64,000 nt of DNA from Gimesia sp. (GTDB lineage Bacteria; Planctomycetota; Planctomycetia; Planctomycetales; Planctomycetaceae), in contig NZ_JAVJSQ010000012.1 of the NCBI RefSeq assembly GCF_040219335.1, forward strand, positions 124,001-188,000. Reading direction: 5' to 3'. The notes below the pieces were generated by a model. That model had not been told where the DNA came from. It was given only the letters and a program-made list of their open reading frames with translations, and did no database searches. The translations under genes and the position numbers were made by a program. Of this stretch, positions 25,320 through 35,174 are shown piece after piece (positions within the stretch are counted from its first letter, which is position 1; every line of letters begins with the position of its first letter).

Positions 25320-26834
25320 TTACTTTTTCGCAAAGTCCAGACAGATCAGGTGTGATTCACTTCTCAGGTAAAGTTTCTTGTGAGCCAGCACCGGTGCTGC
25401 CCATGCAGGGTATGTGATCTGAGGGAACGAGGTCCGGCAGACTTCACTGAATTTCTCCGGGTCTACCTTTACGATGGCCAGAGTGCCGCGTTCTCCCAGC
25501 ACAATAAATTTGTTATCCGCCAGGATTGCTGAGCCACGTCCGTAAAAAGGCCAGGGGGCCGGCTTACCGGTATCGATCCATTGAAATTTTCCGGTGATCT
25601 GATTCGGTTTGACCTTATCTGCGACCGGTGAGGTCCCATCGGTTTCCCACATGACTTTTCCGTCTGAGAGCTTCACACACCGCATGGTTGCCCCGCGTTC
25701 GTGACGACCACTGAAGCCGTAGAAATATCCATCATGAAAAATACTGGTCGACCAGTGCGTCATCATGTTGGTGGGATCACGCCATAGTTCTTTGTAGCTC
25801 TTCCCATTCGGGTTCACTTCGAGCAGCGCCGATCCCACCTGGTAGGCTGCTGACAAAAAGATCTTGTCATCAACGACCACGGGCCGGGCAGCATTCACAG
25901 AGTCTCGCAGCAGCGAACGGAACCAGTATTTGAAATTGACGGAGCCATCGTCAGGGTTGAGCGAGACCAGCCCCTGACGCATCAGACACAGCAGGTGTCG
26001 CTTGCCGTGAATCGTCGCTGCAATTGGTGAGGAGTAGCTGGAAAGCTTTTCATTTCCCCGCCACTTATATACGGGAAGTCGTTCCCAGCCGGTGGAAGTT
26101 CCATCCCACACATCCTTGCCGACGTTCTGCCAGAGTGTTTTTCCCGTTTCAGGATCGAAGGCGACCATTCCGGAATTCGGTTTGCCACCAACCATTACAA
26201 TCAGTTTATCACCTTCCAGAATGGGGGTGGCACCAACACCGAAGAAGCCGGGAGGTACGTCGAAATCTTTCAGGCAGTCACGATGCCAGACTTCTTTGCC
26301 CTTATCGAGCGTCAGGCAATAAAGTTTGCCTTGTGCCCCAAAGGTGTAGCAGTACTTCGATGTCAACAGGGGAGAGCAGCGAGGGCCGTTATTGTAACCA
26401 TATGGATCACGGAAGTCAGAGGGGTACTCGTACTTCCAGAGCGGCTCTCCTGAATCGGCATCGACGCATTCGATGACTTCCTTGCCGGGCCCATCATCGT
26501 CTGGCCGATGATGAATCACGAGTCGATTTCCCAGAACCGAAGGTGCACTGTAACCCGTTCCGATTTTTTTCTCCCAGAGCAGGGGAGGTCCTTGTCGGGG
26601 GAAGTCGTCGATCAGACCGGTTTCCGCCGAGATGCCTGTTTCCTCTGGTCCAAGAAAATAGGGCCAGTCTCCCGTTTTGACCGACGGAGGCTGGGCTTGC
26701 AGCGTCGAGTCAAATGGTTTTAGACCGGTGCTGAGAGCGGGAGACAGGACGAACAACAGGACGGTTGAGCACAGTGTCATTTTCCAGGAGCGGTGTAGGA
26801 CAGCGGGATCTTGTGTGTGCATTAGTGAAACCAT
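25320..26834 (-). CDS. Exported PQQ-type beta-propeller protein
   Basis: This 504-residue protein has an N-terminal hydrophobic segment at about residues 19-36 (a signal peptide or anchor) and then repeated beta-propeller blades with motifs such as GKTLWQNVGKDVWDG, GSVNFKYWF and GKVMWETDGTSP. Such blades occur in BamB and in quinoprotein dehydrogenases, but PQQ-binding residues cannot be confirmed. In planctomycetes many such proteins are exported and of unknown role. It is separated from the membrane-protein gene upstream by 13 bases, so the two are probably co-transcribed. Confidence 0.8.
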   Translation of the reverse strand: MVSLMHTQDPAVLHRSWKMTLCSTVLLFVLSPALSTGLKPFDSTLQAQPPSVKTGDWPYFLGPEETGISAETGLIDDFPRQGPPLLWEKKIGTGYSAPSVLGNRLVIHHRPDDDGPGKEVIECVDADSGEPLWKYEYPSDFRDPYGYNNGPRCSPLLTSKYCYTFGAQGKLYCLTLDKGKEVWHRDCLKDFDVPPGFFGVGATPILEGDKLIVMVGGKPNSGMVAFDPETGKTLWQNVGKDVWDGTSTGWERLPVYKWRGNEKLSSYSSPIAATIHGKRHLLCLMRQGLVSLNPDDGSVNFKYWFRSLLRDSVNAARPVVVDDKIFLSAAYQVGSALLEVNPNGKSYKELWRDPTNMMTHWSTSIFHDGYFYGFSGRHERGATMRCVKLSDGKVMWETDGTSPVADKVKPNQITGKFQWIDTGKPAPWPFYGRGSAILADNKFIVLGERGTLAIVKVDPEKFSEVCRTSFPQITYPAWAAPVLAHKKLYLRSESHLICLDFAKK

Positions 26835-26847
26835 TAAGTGGAAGGAT

Positions 26848-28440
26848 TCAGGGAAGTTGGTAGATCTTATAGGTTGGGTTCTGATAAACAGGTTCGATGG
26901 TTTTAAATGGGCCCAGGCGTTTCACCAGCAAATGTGTGATTCCGGTTTCCCGTTTCAGCACCTGGAGGGCTTCATCGTCAAAGCCTTCATTATAGTAATC
27001 CTGTCCCCATTTTCGAAGGTATTTCAGCCTTCGATTCCATTCCACGATGCCTGGCGCGTCCTGGGGACAGTCTTTATAGGTTACATATTCGGGGCGTTGC
27101 GCGTACCACTTAAAATCAGACTGGTGGATTGGAGTCAGAAACAGAGCTGATTCGGGGGTATTTTCTTCGATCCAGCGGCAGGCATCCAGCCAGTCTGAAC
27201 GTTGTTGCGCCGTCATCTTGTGGACCGGGGGTTTGGCCCATGCGGAATAGAAAACTCCTCCAAACAGAACCAGGCTCAGCAGGCTGACTGTCACGACAGC
27301 AAGTCGGGAACTTCGCTGTTGACTTCCAGCAGCATTCTCAGTGGGAGCGAAACAACGCTGGTAGATCACATTAATAACTGTAACCGTCACCGCCAGGGGC
27401 AGCAGTGAATCAAACAGGCGAAAGGGATAGAACTTCAATAGCGACATTCGGAAAGCGTAATAAGGCATGTCAGTCGCTGGGCGTGGTCCTGCTCCCAGTA
27501 GAAGTCCAACACAGGCCAGACCGAGAGTCCCCGCGATAAAATACTGGAAGAAACGCAACTGAAAGTCTGAGCTTTCCTTTCGACGTAATATCAGCCAGAC
27601 CACGAGCAGCAATCCATACAGAAGATAACTGAAGGTGTCGAAATCCATGGGATCCAGGTGGTGTTTGAGCCGGTAAAAGACCTGGATGAAGTTCGCCGAA
27701 AATTCTTCCCGGGGAGTTCCTCCCTGGAGCAGACTCAATGCAGGGATCAAGCCCGGCAGAGAACATAGAATGAGCCAGCCGATGGCCGGAATGGCCTGAC
27801 TGATGGTCAGCTCCAGCGAGGTTCGATTGAGTGACTTTCGCTGTACGACCGCGTAGCATAATAACGCAAAGAGAGCACAAAGCAGCCCCCAGACTCCCAC
27901 AATGGGATGCCAGCAGATCGTCAGTCCCAGATAAACTCCGGCACGATTCCAACGTTGTTCACAGGCATTGGCCAGAGCTAAAAACAGAAAGCCATAAGCG
28001 AATACCTTGGATTCGATACCGCCAATAATCCATTCCCCTGAAAAGTTGCCGAAGGCGGCGATGCCAAGATAGAGCGCAGCGGCGATCAGGGGAGACCAGG
28101 TTCCTGGAGTCAACACCCGCAGCAGCCGAAACCAGCCGATCGCCAGGAGCAGACAACCCGTCAGTCGTGCAATGACGACTGTCTGTGTCAGTGTGAGCCA
28201 CTGCGTGAAAAATCCCACAACCTGATAAAAGAACCGGTGCGCGTTGGATGATTCGAGAAAGAAATCTCCTTCGCACCATTGGGGATTCCAGTAATGTTTC
28301 GCCTTGCAGAGGTAATGCGGCTCATTAGTGCCGGGGATCGGAAACCGGAGAAAGGAATCGACGGCGAAGGAACCGGCAATCAACAGGATGAGCAGGATGG
28401 CTGGAGGTGATGTTTTAGTCGCTGTGGATTCAGAGGTCAC
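26848..28440 (-). CDS. Polytopic membrane protein, glycosyltransferase-C-like
   Basis: This 530-residue protein has about ten hydrophobic segments, the first at residues 12-32, and starts with GTG at 28440. The first extracytoplasmic loop contains EPHYLCKAKHYWNP, with His and acidic residues as in the first loop of GT-C type glycosyltransferases (oligosaccharyl or mannosyl transferases). The C-terminal about 130 residues are soluble, with DWLDACRWIEENTPESALFLTPIHQSDF. The GT-C idea is inference. The downstream PQQ gene is 13 bases away. Confidence 0.65.
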   Translation of the reverse strand: MTSESTATKTSPPAILLILLIAGSFAVDSFLRFPIPGTNEPHYLCKAKHYWNPQWCEGDFFLESSNAHRFFYQVVGFFTQWLTLTQTVVIARLTGCLLLAIGWFRLLRVLTPGTWSPLIAAALYLGIAAFGNFSGEWIIGGIESKVFAYGFLFLALANACEQRWNRAGVYLGLTICWHPIVGVWGLLCALFALLCYAVVQRKSLNRTSLELTISQAIPAIGWLILCSLPGLIPALSLLQGGTPREEFSANFIQVFYRLKHHLDPMDFDTFSYLLYGLLLVVWLILRRKESSDFQLRFFQYFIAGTLGLACVGLLLGAGPRPATDMPYYAFRMSLLKFYPFRLFDSLLPLAVTVTVINVIYQRCFAPTENAAGSQQRSSRLAVVTVSLLSLVLFGGVFYSAWAKPPVHKMTAQQRSDWLDACRWIEENTPESALFLTPIHQSDFKWYAQRPEYVTYKDCPQDAPGIVEWNRRLKYLRKWGQDYYNEGFDDEALQVLKRETGITHLLVKRLGPFKTIEPVYQNPTYKIYQLP

Positions 28441-28509
28441 TGAACTTGAGCACCTTATTAAGCCATCGGGTTTAACCGGTACAGGGACTGCGCAAGTCGC
28501 CTGGCCGTG

Positions 28510-28764
28510 TTATTTCTTCTTTGCTTTTTTCTTCGCAGCTTTTTTAGCTGGAGTTTTTTTCGCGGTTACTTTTTTGGCAGGAGATTTCTTCGCTGGGGCT
28601 TTCTTACTGCTGGCAGCGGATTTGGAAGCTGTTTTTTTCTTGGCACTTCCATTTTTCTTTGCTGCTTTCTTTTTGGTTCCCTTTTTGTCGGATTCACCAA
28701 AGATTTTATCATAGTTTTCCCAGAACTTGGGAGTTGTGCCGGTACGAACAATGGGGCCGCTCAT
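28510..28764 (-). CDS. Histone-H1-like lysine/alanine-rich protein
   Basis: An 84-residue protein with a short N-terminal domain (MSGPIVRTGTTPKFWENYDKIFGE) followed by about 55 residues made of KK, AKK, SAKK and PAKK repeats. The tail is like those of histone H1 and bacterial H1-like DNA-binding proteins, so binding of DNA or RNA is likely. The ATG at 28764 is chosen because GGAGAG precedes it at a good distance; the longer 95-residue form begins at 28797. A strong minus-strand promoter with an inverted repeat lies at 28828-28865. The gene sits 69 bases before the membrane-protein gene. Confidence 0.75.
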   Translation of the reverse strand: MSGPIVRTGTTPKFWENYDKIFGESDKKGTKKKAAKKNGSAKKKTASKSAASSKKAPAKKSPAKKVTAKKTPAKKAAKKKAKKK

Positions 28765-28827
28765 GGTCTCATCTCTCCGTTTGGAATTCGAATTCACAAA
28801 CTGGTAATATCAATCGAAACGTTTAAA

Positions 28828-28865
28828 ACAGGTTGTATTATAACCTGTGACAATGTTCTTGTCTT
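28828..28865 (-). promoter_or_regulatory. Promoter and operator-like palindrome of the H1-like gene
   Basis: On the minus strand AAGACA (28865-28860) and a perfect TATAAT (28842-28837) are 17 bases apart. The palindrome ACAGGTT-N7-AACCTGT (28828-28848) covers the -10 element, so a bound repressor would block transcription. Confidence 0.45.
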
Positions 28866-28902
28866 TTCCGAGCGACGATTCTTTCGATCTGATCCCAAAT
28901 TG

Positions 28903-30501
28903 TCAAGTCTGTTCACAATGATCGGTCTGGACAGAAGCAGGAATGGTGTCCCTGAACTTTTCGACTTTTGTTTGAATCGAGTTCAGCAGTTGTCTGAGGT
29001 GCGATTCTTTCGTGAGAGGATTCATCACTGTAATTCGAAACGCTGCCTGACCATCCAGTACGGAATGAACAATGTAGAATTCCCCGGATTCGATGATCTG
29101 GCGTCGCACTCGGAAGTGAATCATATTCTGCTGTTCCAGAGGCAGGGCTGCCAGCCAGTCAGGCAGATACCGAAAGACAACAATATTACACTGCGGATCA
29201 TGCACCGCTTCGAAATCCGGCATCTCTTTGAGCAGGTTGTGAAACGTGCGTGCGGTTTCGAAGGTGACGTCAACCAGATCGGCAAAGAGCTGCTTTCCGA
29301 ACAGGGCCCAGGTTCCCCAGAGTGCGTAGCTGTTGGCCCGTTTGGTGCACTCAATCGTTCGCAAACCCAGATCATAATCGGCGATTTCAGGGGCAGATGG
29401 ATCAAACAAATAAGGGGCCTGCTGTTGAAACGCGGTGAACCGATGCGCTTTGTTCTTAAAGAAGAGAAAGGCGCTTAATGCGGGGATGAACATCATTTTG
29501 TGAGCGTCAAATACGACACTGTCGGCCCGGTGCAGACCACGTGTCAGGTGTCGGTGACACTCTGAAAAACAGGTGGGGCCCCCATGGGCAGCATCGACGT
29601 GCAGCCAGACCTTATACTTTTCACACAGGTCAGCGATCTGTTCCAGCGGATCGAATGCGCCAATGGGCGTCGCACAGGCACAGGCTACCACGGCGATGAT
29701 CCTCCGCTGTTCTGATCTGCATTGCAGAATCAATTCTTCCAGGTCCTGAGGCTGAATTCGGCGTTGTTCATCAAGTGGTATCTTCAAAATATGTTCAGTT
29801 CCGACACCCAGTATATTAGCTGAGCGAGTGACACTGTAATGCGCATCCGCGGAAACGAGCAGGACGGGAGCGGCATTCAGCTGTGCCTGAGGGCCCAGAG
29901 TTCCGATTTCCGGACAACTCTGATTACGGGCTGCCAGGAGGCCGGTGAGGTTGGCCAGTGAGCCACCATGAGTTACCAGACCGGTGAATTCACCAGGTGT
30001 GAAACCAATCTCAGTACCAATCATTTCAATCAGGGCCAGTTCAACGGCAGTAGCCCAGGGGCCCATTTCATAGACCGCCATGACCTGATTCGTCACAGCT
30101 GTGATTGCATCAAACAGGCCAGCCAGGGGCACGGAAGCTGGTACCTGGTGACCAATATAGCGGGGGTTTTGCAGGTTGTGCCCCCGATCCAGCAGTGTTT
30201 GAGCCAGCAGGCGAAAATTCTGAATCCGATTTGTAATATCGGAGTCGACAATATCTTCAGTCGGCGCCTGTAATAATTGCTCCAGGGCCTGTTTCAGGTT
30301 TTCTGCTGGATCCTGCCAGTTTAACACCGGCGTGTCCGGGTCGGTCAGAGAACGGGCATGTGTCGTCAGTAGTTCCGCTAACGTCTGGCTGGCAGCGGAG
30401 AGTAATTCCGGGTCAAAGGCAGCTTCAATTCGGGATCGCGCAGAATTGAGTTCTTTATCTTCGGTCATTCTGGTTGCAACTTTATCAGGCGCTGGAATCA
30501 T
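28903..30501 (-). CDS. PLP-dependent group II decarboxylase
   Basis: This 532-residue fold-type I enzyme has the PLP site HVDAAHGG (Asp for the pyridine nitrogen) and DAHKMMF, where the Lys forms the Schiff base. The layout matches group II amino acid decarboxylases (aspartate/diaminobutyrate/tyrosine decarboxylase type). GEFTGLVTHGGSLANLTGLLAARN is the typical substrate/cofactor-binding loop. The substrate cannot be told. The gene is followed after about 140 bases by the H1-like gene, which has its own promoter. Downstream and upstream genes do not hint at a polyamine or siderophore pathway. Confidence 0.88.
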   Translation of the reverse strand: MIPAPDKVATRMTEDKELNSARSRIEAAFDPELLSAASQTLAELLTTHARSLTDPDTPVLNWQDPAENLKQALEQLLQAPTEDIVDSDITNRIQNFRLLAQTLLDRGHNLQNPRYIGHQVPASVPLAGLFDAITAVTNQVMAVYEMGPWATAVELALIEMIGTEIGFTPGEFTGLVTHGGSLANLTGLLAARNQSCPEIGTLGPQAQLNAAPVLLVSADAHYSVTRSANILGVGTEHILKIPLDEQRRIQPQDLEELILQCRSEQRRIIAVVACACATPIGAFDPLEQIADLCEKYKVWLHVDAAHGGPTCFSECHRHLTRGLHRADSVVFDAHKMMFIPALSAFLFFKNKAHRFTAFQQQAPYLFDPSAPEIADYDLGLRTIECTKRANSYALWGTWALFGKQLFADLVDVTFETARTFHNLLKEMPDFEAVHDPQCNIVVFRYLPDWLAALPLEQQNMIHFRVRRQIIESGEFYIVHSVLDGQAAFRITVMNPLTKESHLRQLLNSIQTKVEKFRDTIPASVQTDHCEQT

Positions 30502-30649
30502 TTCTCAACAGGCTTCTGTGTTGAGCTAATTCTCTATTGTATCCGTTCTGAAATGGCCGGAAATGTGTACGGCTGGACAAAAAGCGTAATTTTGAAATCT
30601 CATGGCAGCAGTTACTGATTTGAGAGCACTTCCGGGGGATGGGAGAGGC

Positions 30650-31768
30650 TTAGAACCGAAAGGGTTCAGCGTGAATTTCGTAGCCGGGTCTCATGCAGAT
30701 ATTGATCAGCAATCCCAGAGCCAGGCAGGTGCTGAGCATACTGGTCCCGCCGTAACTCATCAGAGGAAGAGTCATCCCGGTAATGGGCATGAGGCCGACG
30801 GTCATTCCCGTATTGATGATCGTCTGCGACGCCAGCAGGGTGACAATACCCACCGCGACCAGTCGCCCAAAAGGCTCGCGGGTGGCTGTCGCGATCTGCA
30901 ATCCCCGGATAAAGAGAAAGCTGAAGACCGCCAGCGCAAACAGGCAGCCCATGATGCCAAACCGTTCGCCAACCAGGCAGAAAATGAAGTCGGTACGACC
31001 CGCGGGCAGGTGGTAGGCCGCAGGATCATCAACGGGCATTCCGGCAATCTCGCTCCCCCAGACTCCCCCCAGTGCCAGCATCTGCTTCGACTGGTAGAGG
31101 TGGTAGCCGTCTCCACGAGGCATCTCGCCCCCATCACGCTGCGTGAACAGCGCCACGATACGAGATTTCTGCTCGGGATTCATCTGGAGCCAGAGGAGTG
31201 GCAGCATGCAGATTCCCAGGAACACGATGGTGATCAGATGCCGTGGGCGGGCTCCTGCGGAAAACAGCATGGCGAACAGGATCGGGAAGAACAGCAGCGA
31301 GGTCCCCAGGTCTGGTTCACGTAGAATCAGAATAACGGGGACACATGTCAGAATGAATGGGACAATTAAACCCGGGATCCGTCGGTAATTCTTGCGGTAC
31401 ATCAGATAATGAGCCAGAGCCAGGATGTACGTGATCTTCGCCAGTTCCGAAGGTTGGAATTTAAAGAAACCGAGCGGAATCCAGCGTCGGGAACCGTTCA
31501 CAGCGGGAATAAAAAAGACGGCAATCAGCAGGATCAGCGTCATTAGAAACAGGGGATAGCTGATGCTCCGCAGATTGCGGTAGGGAAACAGGATTGTGCC
31601 GGTCAGTGCCGCAAGTGAGATCAGGATCCAGACACACTGTTTCTGGAAATAATGTCCCTGTCCGGCCAGTTCGTCGCCGCGCGCAATTCCTGCCAGACCA
31701 CAACCCATCAGAATCAGGATGCAGCAGAGCAGGGACCAGGGAATGCGATTTAAGCCGGAGTAATGCAT
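30650..31768 (-). CDS. rodA: SEDS-family peptidoglycan glycosyltransferase RodA
   Basis: SEDS proteins polymerise lipid II into glycan strands with a class B PBP partner. The protein has 372 residues from the ATG at 31768 (a TTG five codons up is also possible) and about ten membrane helices. Key motifs are [22 protein letters not shown], the catalytic-Asp loop [13 protein letters not shown], and the C-terminal [16 protein letters not shown]. FtsW cannot be fully excluded, but the motifs are closer to RodA. mreB, mreC and mrdA/PBP2 are not in the window. The gene is divergent from the rhomboid gene. Confidence 0.9.
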   Translation of the reverse strand: MHYSGLNRIPWSLLCCILILMGCGLAGIARGDELAGQGHYFQKQCVWILISLAALTGTILFPYRNLRSISYPLFLMTLILLIAVFFIPAVNGSRRWIPLGFFKFQPSELAKITYILALAHYLMYRKNYRRIPGLIVPFILTCVPVILILREPDLGTSLLFFPILFAMLFSAGARPRHLITIVFLGICMLPLLWLQMNPEQKSRIVALFTQRDGGEMPRGDGYHLYQSKQMLALGGVWGSEIAGMPVDDPAAYHLPAGRTDFIFCLVGERFGIMGCLFALAVFSFLFIRGLQIATATREPFGRLVAVGIVTLLASQTIINTGMTVGLMPITGMTLPLMSYGGTSMLSTCLALGLLINICMRPGYEIHAEPFRF

Positions 31769-31956
31769 GTTCTTCAGGTTCAAAAATCTCTTGATTAGGG
31801 TGGCATTTTGTAGCGGAAATCGAGAATTGGGGGAAGAGCGATCTTTTTTATGAAGTTCCCGGGCTGAGATTTCTTTTCAGGTGTCAAATCCGCGAAAATC
31901 AGCTATTCTTGAGCAGAAGAGGCGTCAATTTCCATCGGATTATTAATTAAGAGTCA

Positions 31957-33225
31957 ATGTTGCATTCTCTCAGAAGTTTCTGTTCTCGCTTTCCTGTCAC
32001 TGCAGCCTTTATCGCGATTGCAGTCGGGTTATTCATCGCCGTCCAGGGTTATCGTATCAACCACAATTCGGCTGGTCAGAGTGATTTTGATGACGCGCTC
32101 TGGAAACTGGGAGCCGTTCAGCCACTGGTCTTTGTACACGATCATCCGCTGATTGAAGAGAAGGATTATCCAACGGGGGGACCCTTCGATCTTTGGGCGG
32201 GAGAATGGTGGCGGATTCTGGTCAGCGGTTTTCATCATGGAGATTTGCTGCATCTGGTGATGAACTGCATTGCGATTGGTTTCCTGGGACATCTGATTGA
32301 ACCGGTGATGCGTAACTGGGTTTATGCGCTGTTTCTGGTCGTTGCAACGTTCGTTTCCCTGCTGCCTGAGTACTACTGGGAGCACTATCCCGTGGGGTTG
32401 TCGGGAGCCGCGTTTGCGATGTTTGCCATGCTGATTCTGTTGCGTAAGACCGACGAGCACATTGCTGAAGTGTTTACCGATCGAGAAATTCACTGGGGCC
32501 TGGGCTGGCTCTTGCTCTGCTTTGTACTGACCTATCTGGGGATCCTGAATATCGCGAATGCTGCCCATGTGACCGGGTTCCTGTATGGACTTCTGGCGGG
32601 AGTGGTGGTGATCAATCACTCGCGTTGGAAGAACCTGTTCCGGTTTGCCTTTGTCGCGTTACATCTGGCTTTAATCCCGGCGACCTGGCTGGTCTGTCAT
32701 CCTTACTGGAATGGAAAGTATTACTGGTACCTGGCGCGTCATACCGAGGACCTGGGGCAGCGGATCACCTATTTACAACAAGGGGTCGATCTGTCACCGG
32801 GCGAACCAAAAATTGGAGCAGAACTCGCTCTGAGCCTGTATCGTACCGAGTCGGTCCCCTTTGGTTCCTGGGAGACCATTCTCAAGTCTCTCAAACGGAA
32901 TCGAAGCTATGAGAAAGGTGTAGAGCTGGCGAGGTTGATCTGGAAACAGTTCCATTCCGAAGACCAGAAAGCTCAGGCTCGGGCCATGGTGGACGAGATC
33001 TTTGGCGATGAGTCTGAGGCCTGGTCAGATCGTCTGCAACTGGCACAGGTGGAAATGGTACAGACCGATCTCGCTCCCGAGCCTGGTGGTAAAGATCCTG
33101 CGGAGGAACTGCTTTTCTTGAAAGAGCAGGGGCCGCAAACCAGAACTCTTAAGCCCCAGGACTTGACCGCGCCACCCGTGGATCCCGGTTCTCCCCAGAG
33201 TGCCGTAGAAGGCGTCACCCTTTGA
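31957..33225 (+). CDS. Rhomboid-family intramembrane serine protease with C-terminal helical extension
   Basis: The membrane domain has the catalytic Ser149 in VGLSGAAFAMF and His204 in NAAHVTGFLYG, and the conserved HHGDLLHLVMNC (93-104). It should cleave membrane proteins within or near their transmembrane helices. The protein has 422 residues, about 200 more than the core; the extra part (about 225-422) is helical, with repeat-like segments, and ends with an acidic, Pro-rich tail. An extra loop 1 insert (35-80) precedes the active-site helices. The start ATG is at 31957. It is divergently arranged with rodA, with a 188-base shared upstream region. Confidence 0.85.
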   Translation: MLHSLRSFCSRFPVTAAFIAIAVGLFIAVQGYRINHNSAGQSDFDDALWKLGAVQPLVFVHDHPLIEEKDYPTGGPFDLWAGEWWRILVSGFHHGDLLHLVMNCIAIGFLGHLIEPVMRNWVYALFLVVATFVSLLPEYYWEHYPVGLSGAAFAMFAMLILLRKTDEHIAEVFTDREIHWGLGWLLLCFVLTYLGILNIANAAHVTGFLYGLLAGVVVINHSRWKNLFRFAFVALHLALIPATWLVCHPYWNGKYYWYLARHTEDLGQRITYLQQGVDLSPGEPKIGAELALSLYRTESVPFGSWETILKSLKRNRSYEKGVELARLIWKQFHSEDQKAQARAMVDEIFGDESEAWSDRLQLAQVEMVQTDLAPEPGGKDPAEELLFLKEQGPQTRTLKPQDLTAPPVDPGSPQSAVEGVTL

Positions 33226-33234
33226 TTCAGTGCC

Positions 33235-33278
33235 GAAACCGTCAGAATCGATATATTGCACAGAAACGTCAGAATCGA
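33235..33278 (+). repeat. Direct repeat downstream of the rhomboid gene
   Basis: GAAACCGTCAGAATCGA (33235-33251) recurs as GAAACGTCAGAATCGA (33263-33278), 28 bases apart, differing by one C. It lies 240 bases before the next gene and could be a regulator site or a recent slip duplication. The remaining gap to 33517 holds no gene. Confidence 0.5.
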
Positions 33279-33517
33279 CAGCGTCACATGTTGATTTTTC
33301 GCGACGGTCTCAAATCACCAAACTGGTTTTTCCGTGGCAGGACTGTTTGAACTAGGCTATCAGTACACATAATTCCTGTCATGCTGCGCTACAGGTTCTG
33401 ATAATGCGTTCCCCGCACTGGTTTGAGATGAATCAGGCAATTGACGGAACAACCTCGTCTGCTGAACCGGTGTCGCTTATGATGTAAATAGAAACCTCGT
33501 ATCACGATCAATTGATT

Positions 33518-35110
33518 ATGGCCACTGCTTTGAAAAATCAAAACGAGTCCACCAACGAGAATTCTCCTGAAGAGCATGAAGAGGATGCCGTCCTCGTCGA
33601 TCGCTTTCCGGAAGCAGTCCGCGTTTCCCGGTTCACGTTCTTCTCGGTCTGTGTACTTTCGCTGGCCTTTGTCTTGTTCAGTTCGATGCCGCTCTGGCAT
33701 ACCGATATCTGGGGACATCTGGCCTATGGCAGATTGATCTGGGAGACGGGGAGTATTCCCGATTTCGCACCCTTTATGCCTCTGGCGTCGGGGATGTCAT
33801 TCATCGATACCGCCTGGCTCAGCCAGATTACTGCTTTTAAAATGTTCGACATAGCGGGAGTCGCGGGAATTAAGTTTCTGTACGCAGCCGCCATTACAGC
33901 TTGTATGACGCTCCTGCTGTATCGTGTTCAACAGCGAACCGGGAGCTTTGTCTGGAGCATGCTCTGTGTAGCAGGATTTCTGTTTTGTGACTGGAAACAA
34001 CTGGGGATCGTGCGCCCTCAACTGGCCGGATTACTCTGTTTTGTGACGCTGTTTTTCTTCATGACCTCGCGAACCTGGAAAAAGGCGAACTGGGTTCTGA
34101 TTCCAATCCTGTTTGTATTCTGGGCAAATCTGCATGGCTCGTTTCCCGTCGGTCTGGGACTGATCGGCTGTTTTCTGGTCGGGCGTGCTGTCGATGTCAG
34201 TTGGAAAGCGCGGAACTGGAAGGCAATGCTGGGTGACGATGTGACTCGGCACTATCTGATTTTGCTGGAAGTGTCTGCAGTCGCAGTACTACTCAACCCT
34301 TATGGATTGCAGTTATACAGCGAAGTCTTTTCGTTCTCATCGAATCCGAATCTGGCCGACCTGATCGAATGGAATCCGCTGACATTGCAGATGTATCAGG
34401 GCAAGACTGCGGCGCTCATTGCTTTACTTCTTGTTATCGCCAGCCGCTTTACACCTCGGCGTATTTCTACAACTGAAGTGCTGCTCCTGGTGGGACTTGG
34501 TGTCTCCGCCATGTGGAGTTCCCGGATGATTATCTGGTGGGCTCCCGTAGCCGCTTATTACCTGGCGATTCACGGCGCTGCCATCTGCAGATGGAAATTA
34601 AAACGACTCGCGGATCCCTCGGGGGGCAAAGTGTTCTGTGCAGGGAAATGGACGATTGTGTCGATCGGTATGGTCTGGATCTGTTTTGCGATCACTCCCA
34701 TGGGCTCTTTCATGCTGCACGGGAAACTGGTTGATTTCAAGCGGAGTGTCTCCGAGTATACCCCGATTGGGGCAGTCGAATATCTGAAAGAAAAGCAGAT
34801 TCAGGGACAGATCTTTAATTCCATGGAACTGGGAGACTACCTGCTCTGGGCGGGCCCCGAGAATCTAAACATATTTGCCAATTCACACGTGCATCTGCTG
34901 CCCCGTGAAGTCTGGAATCATTATCTGCGGATCAGTAATCGCGCAGGCGATACAGAAGAATTGCTGGATCGTTACGGCGTGAACACAATCGTGCTGGACC
35001 TGCCACGCCGAGAATCACTGATGAAGAGTCTGACTAAAGAAGGCGTCTGGCGCGTGGGGTATAAAGACGGTCGGTCGGTTGTTTTATTGAGAGCAGACCC
35101 AATTAAATAG
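33518..35110 (+). CDS. Polytopic membrane protein of unknown function
   Basis: This 530-residue protein has about nine to eleven hydrophobic helices after a charged N-terminal 40 residues (EHEEDAVLVDRFPEAV). WHTDIWGHLAYGRLIWETG (about 70-88) is placed in the first large loop, where GT-C glycosyltransferases hold catalytic acids. The C-terminus (about 420-530) is a soluble domain. It resembles the 530-residue membrane protein at 26848-28440 in size and plan, and may be a planctomycete GT-C-like relative; this is an inference. The ATG at 33518 is used instead of the TTG two codons up. It is followed after 64 bases by the gene at 35175. Confidence 0.65.
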   Translation: MATALKNQNESTNENSPEEHEEDAVLVDRFPEAVRVSRFTFFSVCVLSLAFVLFSSMPLWHTDIWGHLAYGRLIWETGSIPDFAPFMPLASGMSFIDTAWLSQITAFKMFDIAGVAGIKFLYAAAITACMTLLLYRVQQRTGSFVWSMLCVAGFLFCDWKQLGIVRPQLAGLLCFVTLFFFMTSRTWKKANWVLIPILFVFWANLHGSFPVGLGLIGCFLVGRAVDVSWKARNWKAMLGDDVTRHYLILLEVSAVAVLLNPYGLQLYSEVFSFSSNPNLADLIEWNPLTLQMYQGKTAALIALLLVIASRFTPRRISTTEVLLLVGLGVSAMWSSRMIIWWAPVAAYYLAIHGAAICRWKLKRLADPSGGKVFCAGKWTIVSIGMVWICFAITPMGSFMLHGKLVDFKRSVSEYTPIGAVEYLKEKQIQGQIFNSMELGDYLLWAGPENLNIFANSHVHLLPREVWNHYLRISNRAGDTEELLDRYGVNTIVLDLPRRESLMKSLTKEGVWRVGYKDGRSVVLLRADPIK

Positions 35111-35174
35111 TCTTCGATTAACGCTCCGTTTCAGAATTTATTTCGTAGTTTAGTCATCTATTTTGAGATCTATC

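Noticed and set aside
28507..29478. 323-codon frame opposite the H1-like and decarboxylase genes
   Set aside because: Its Phe/Leu-rich start mirrors the Lys-rich tail codons of the H1-like gene; it has no ribosome-binding site.
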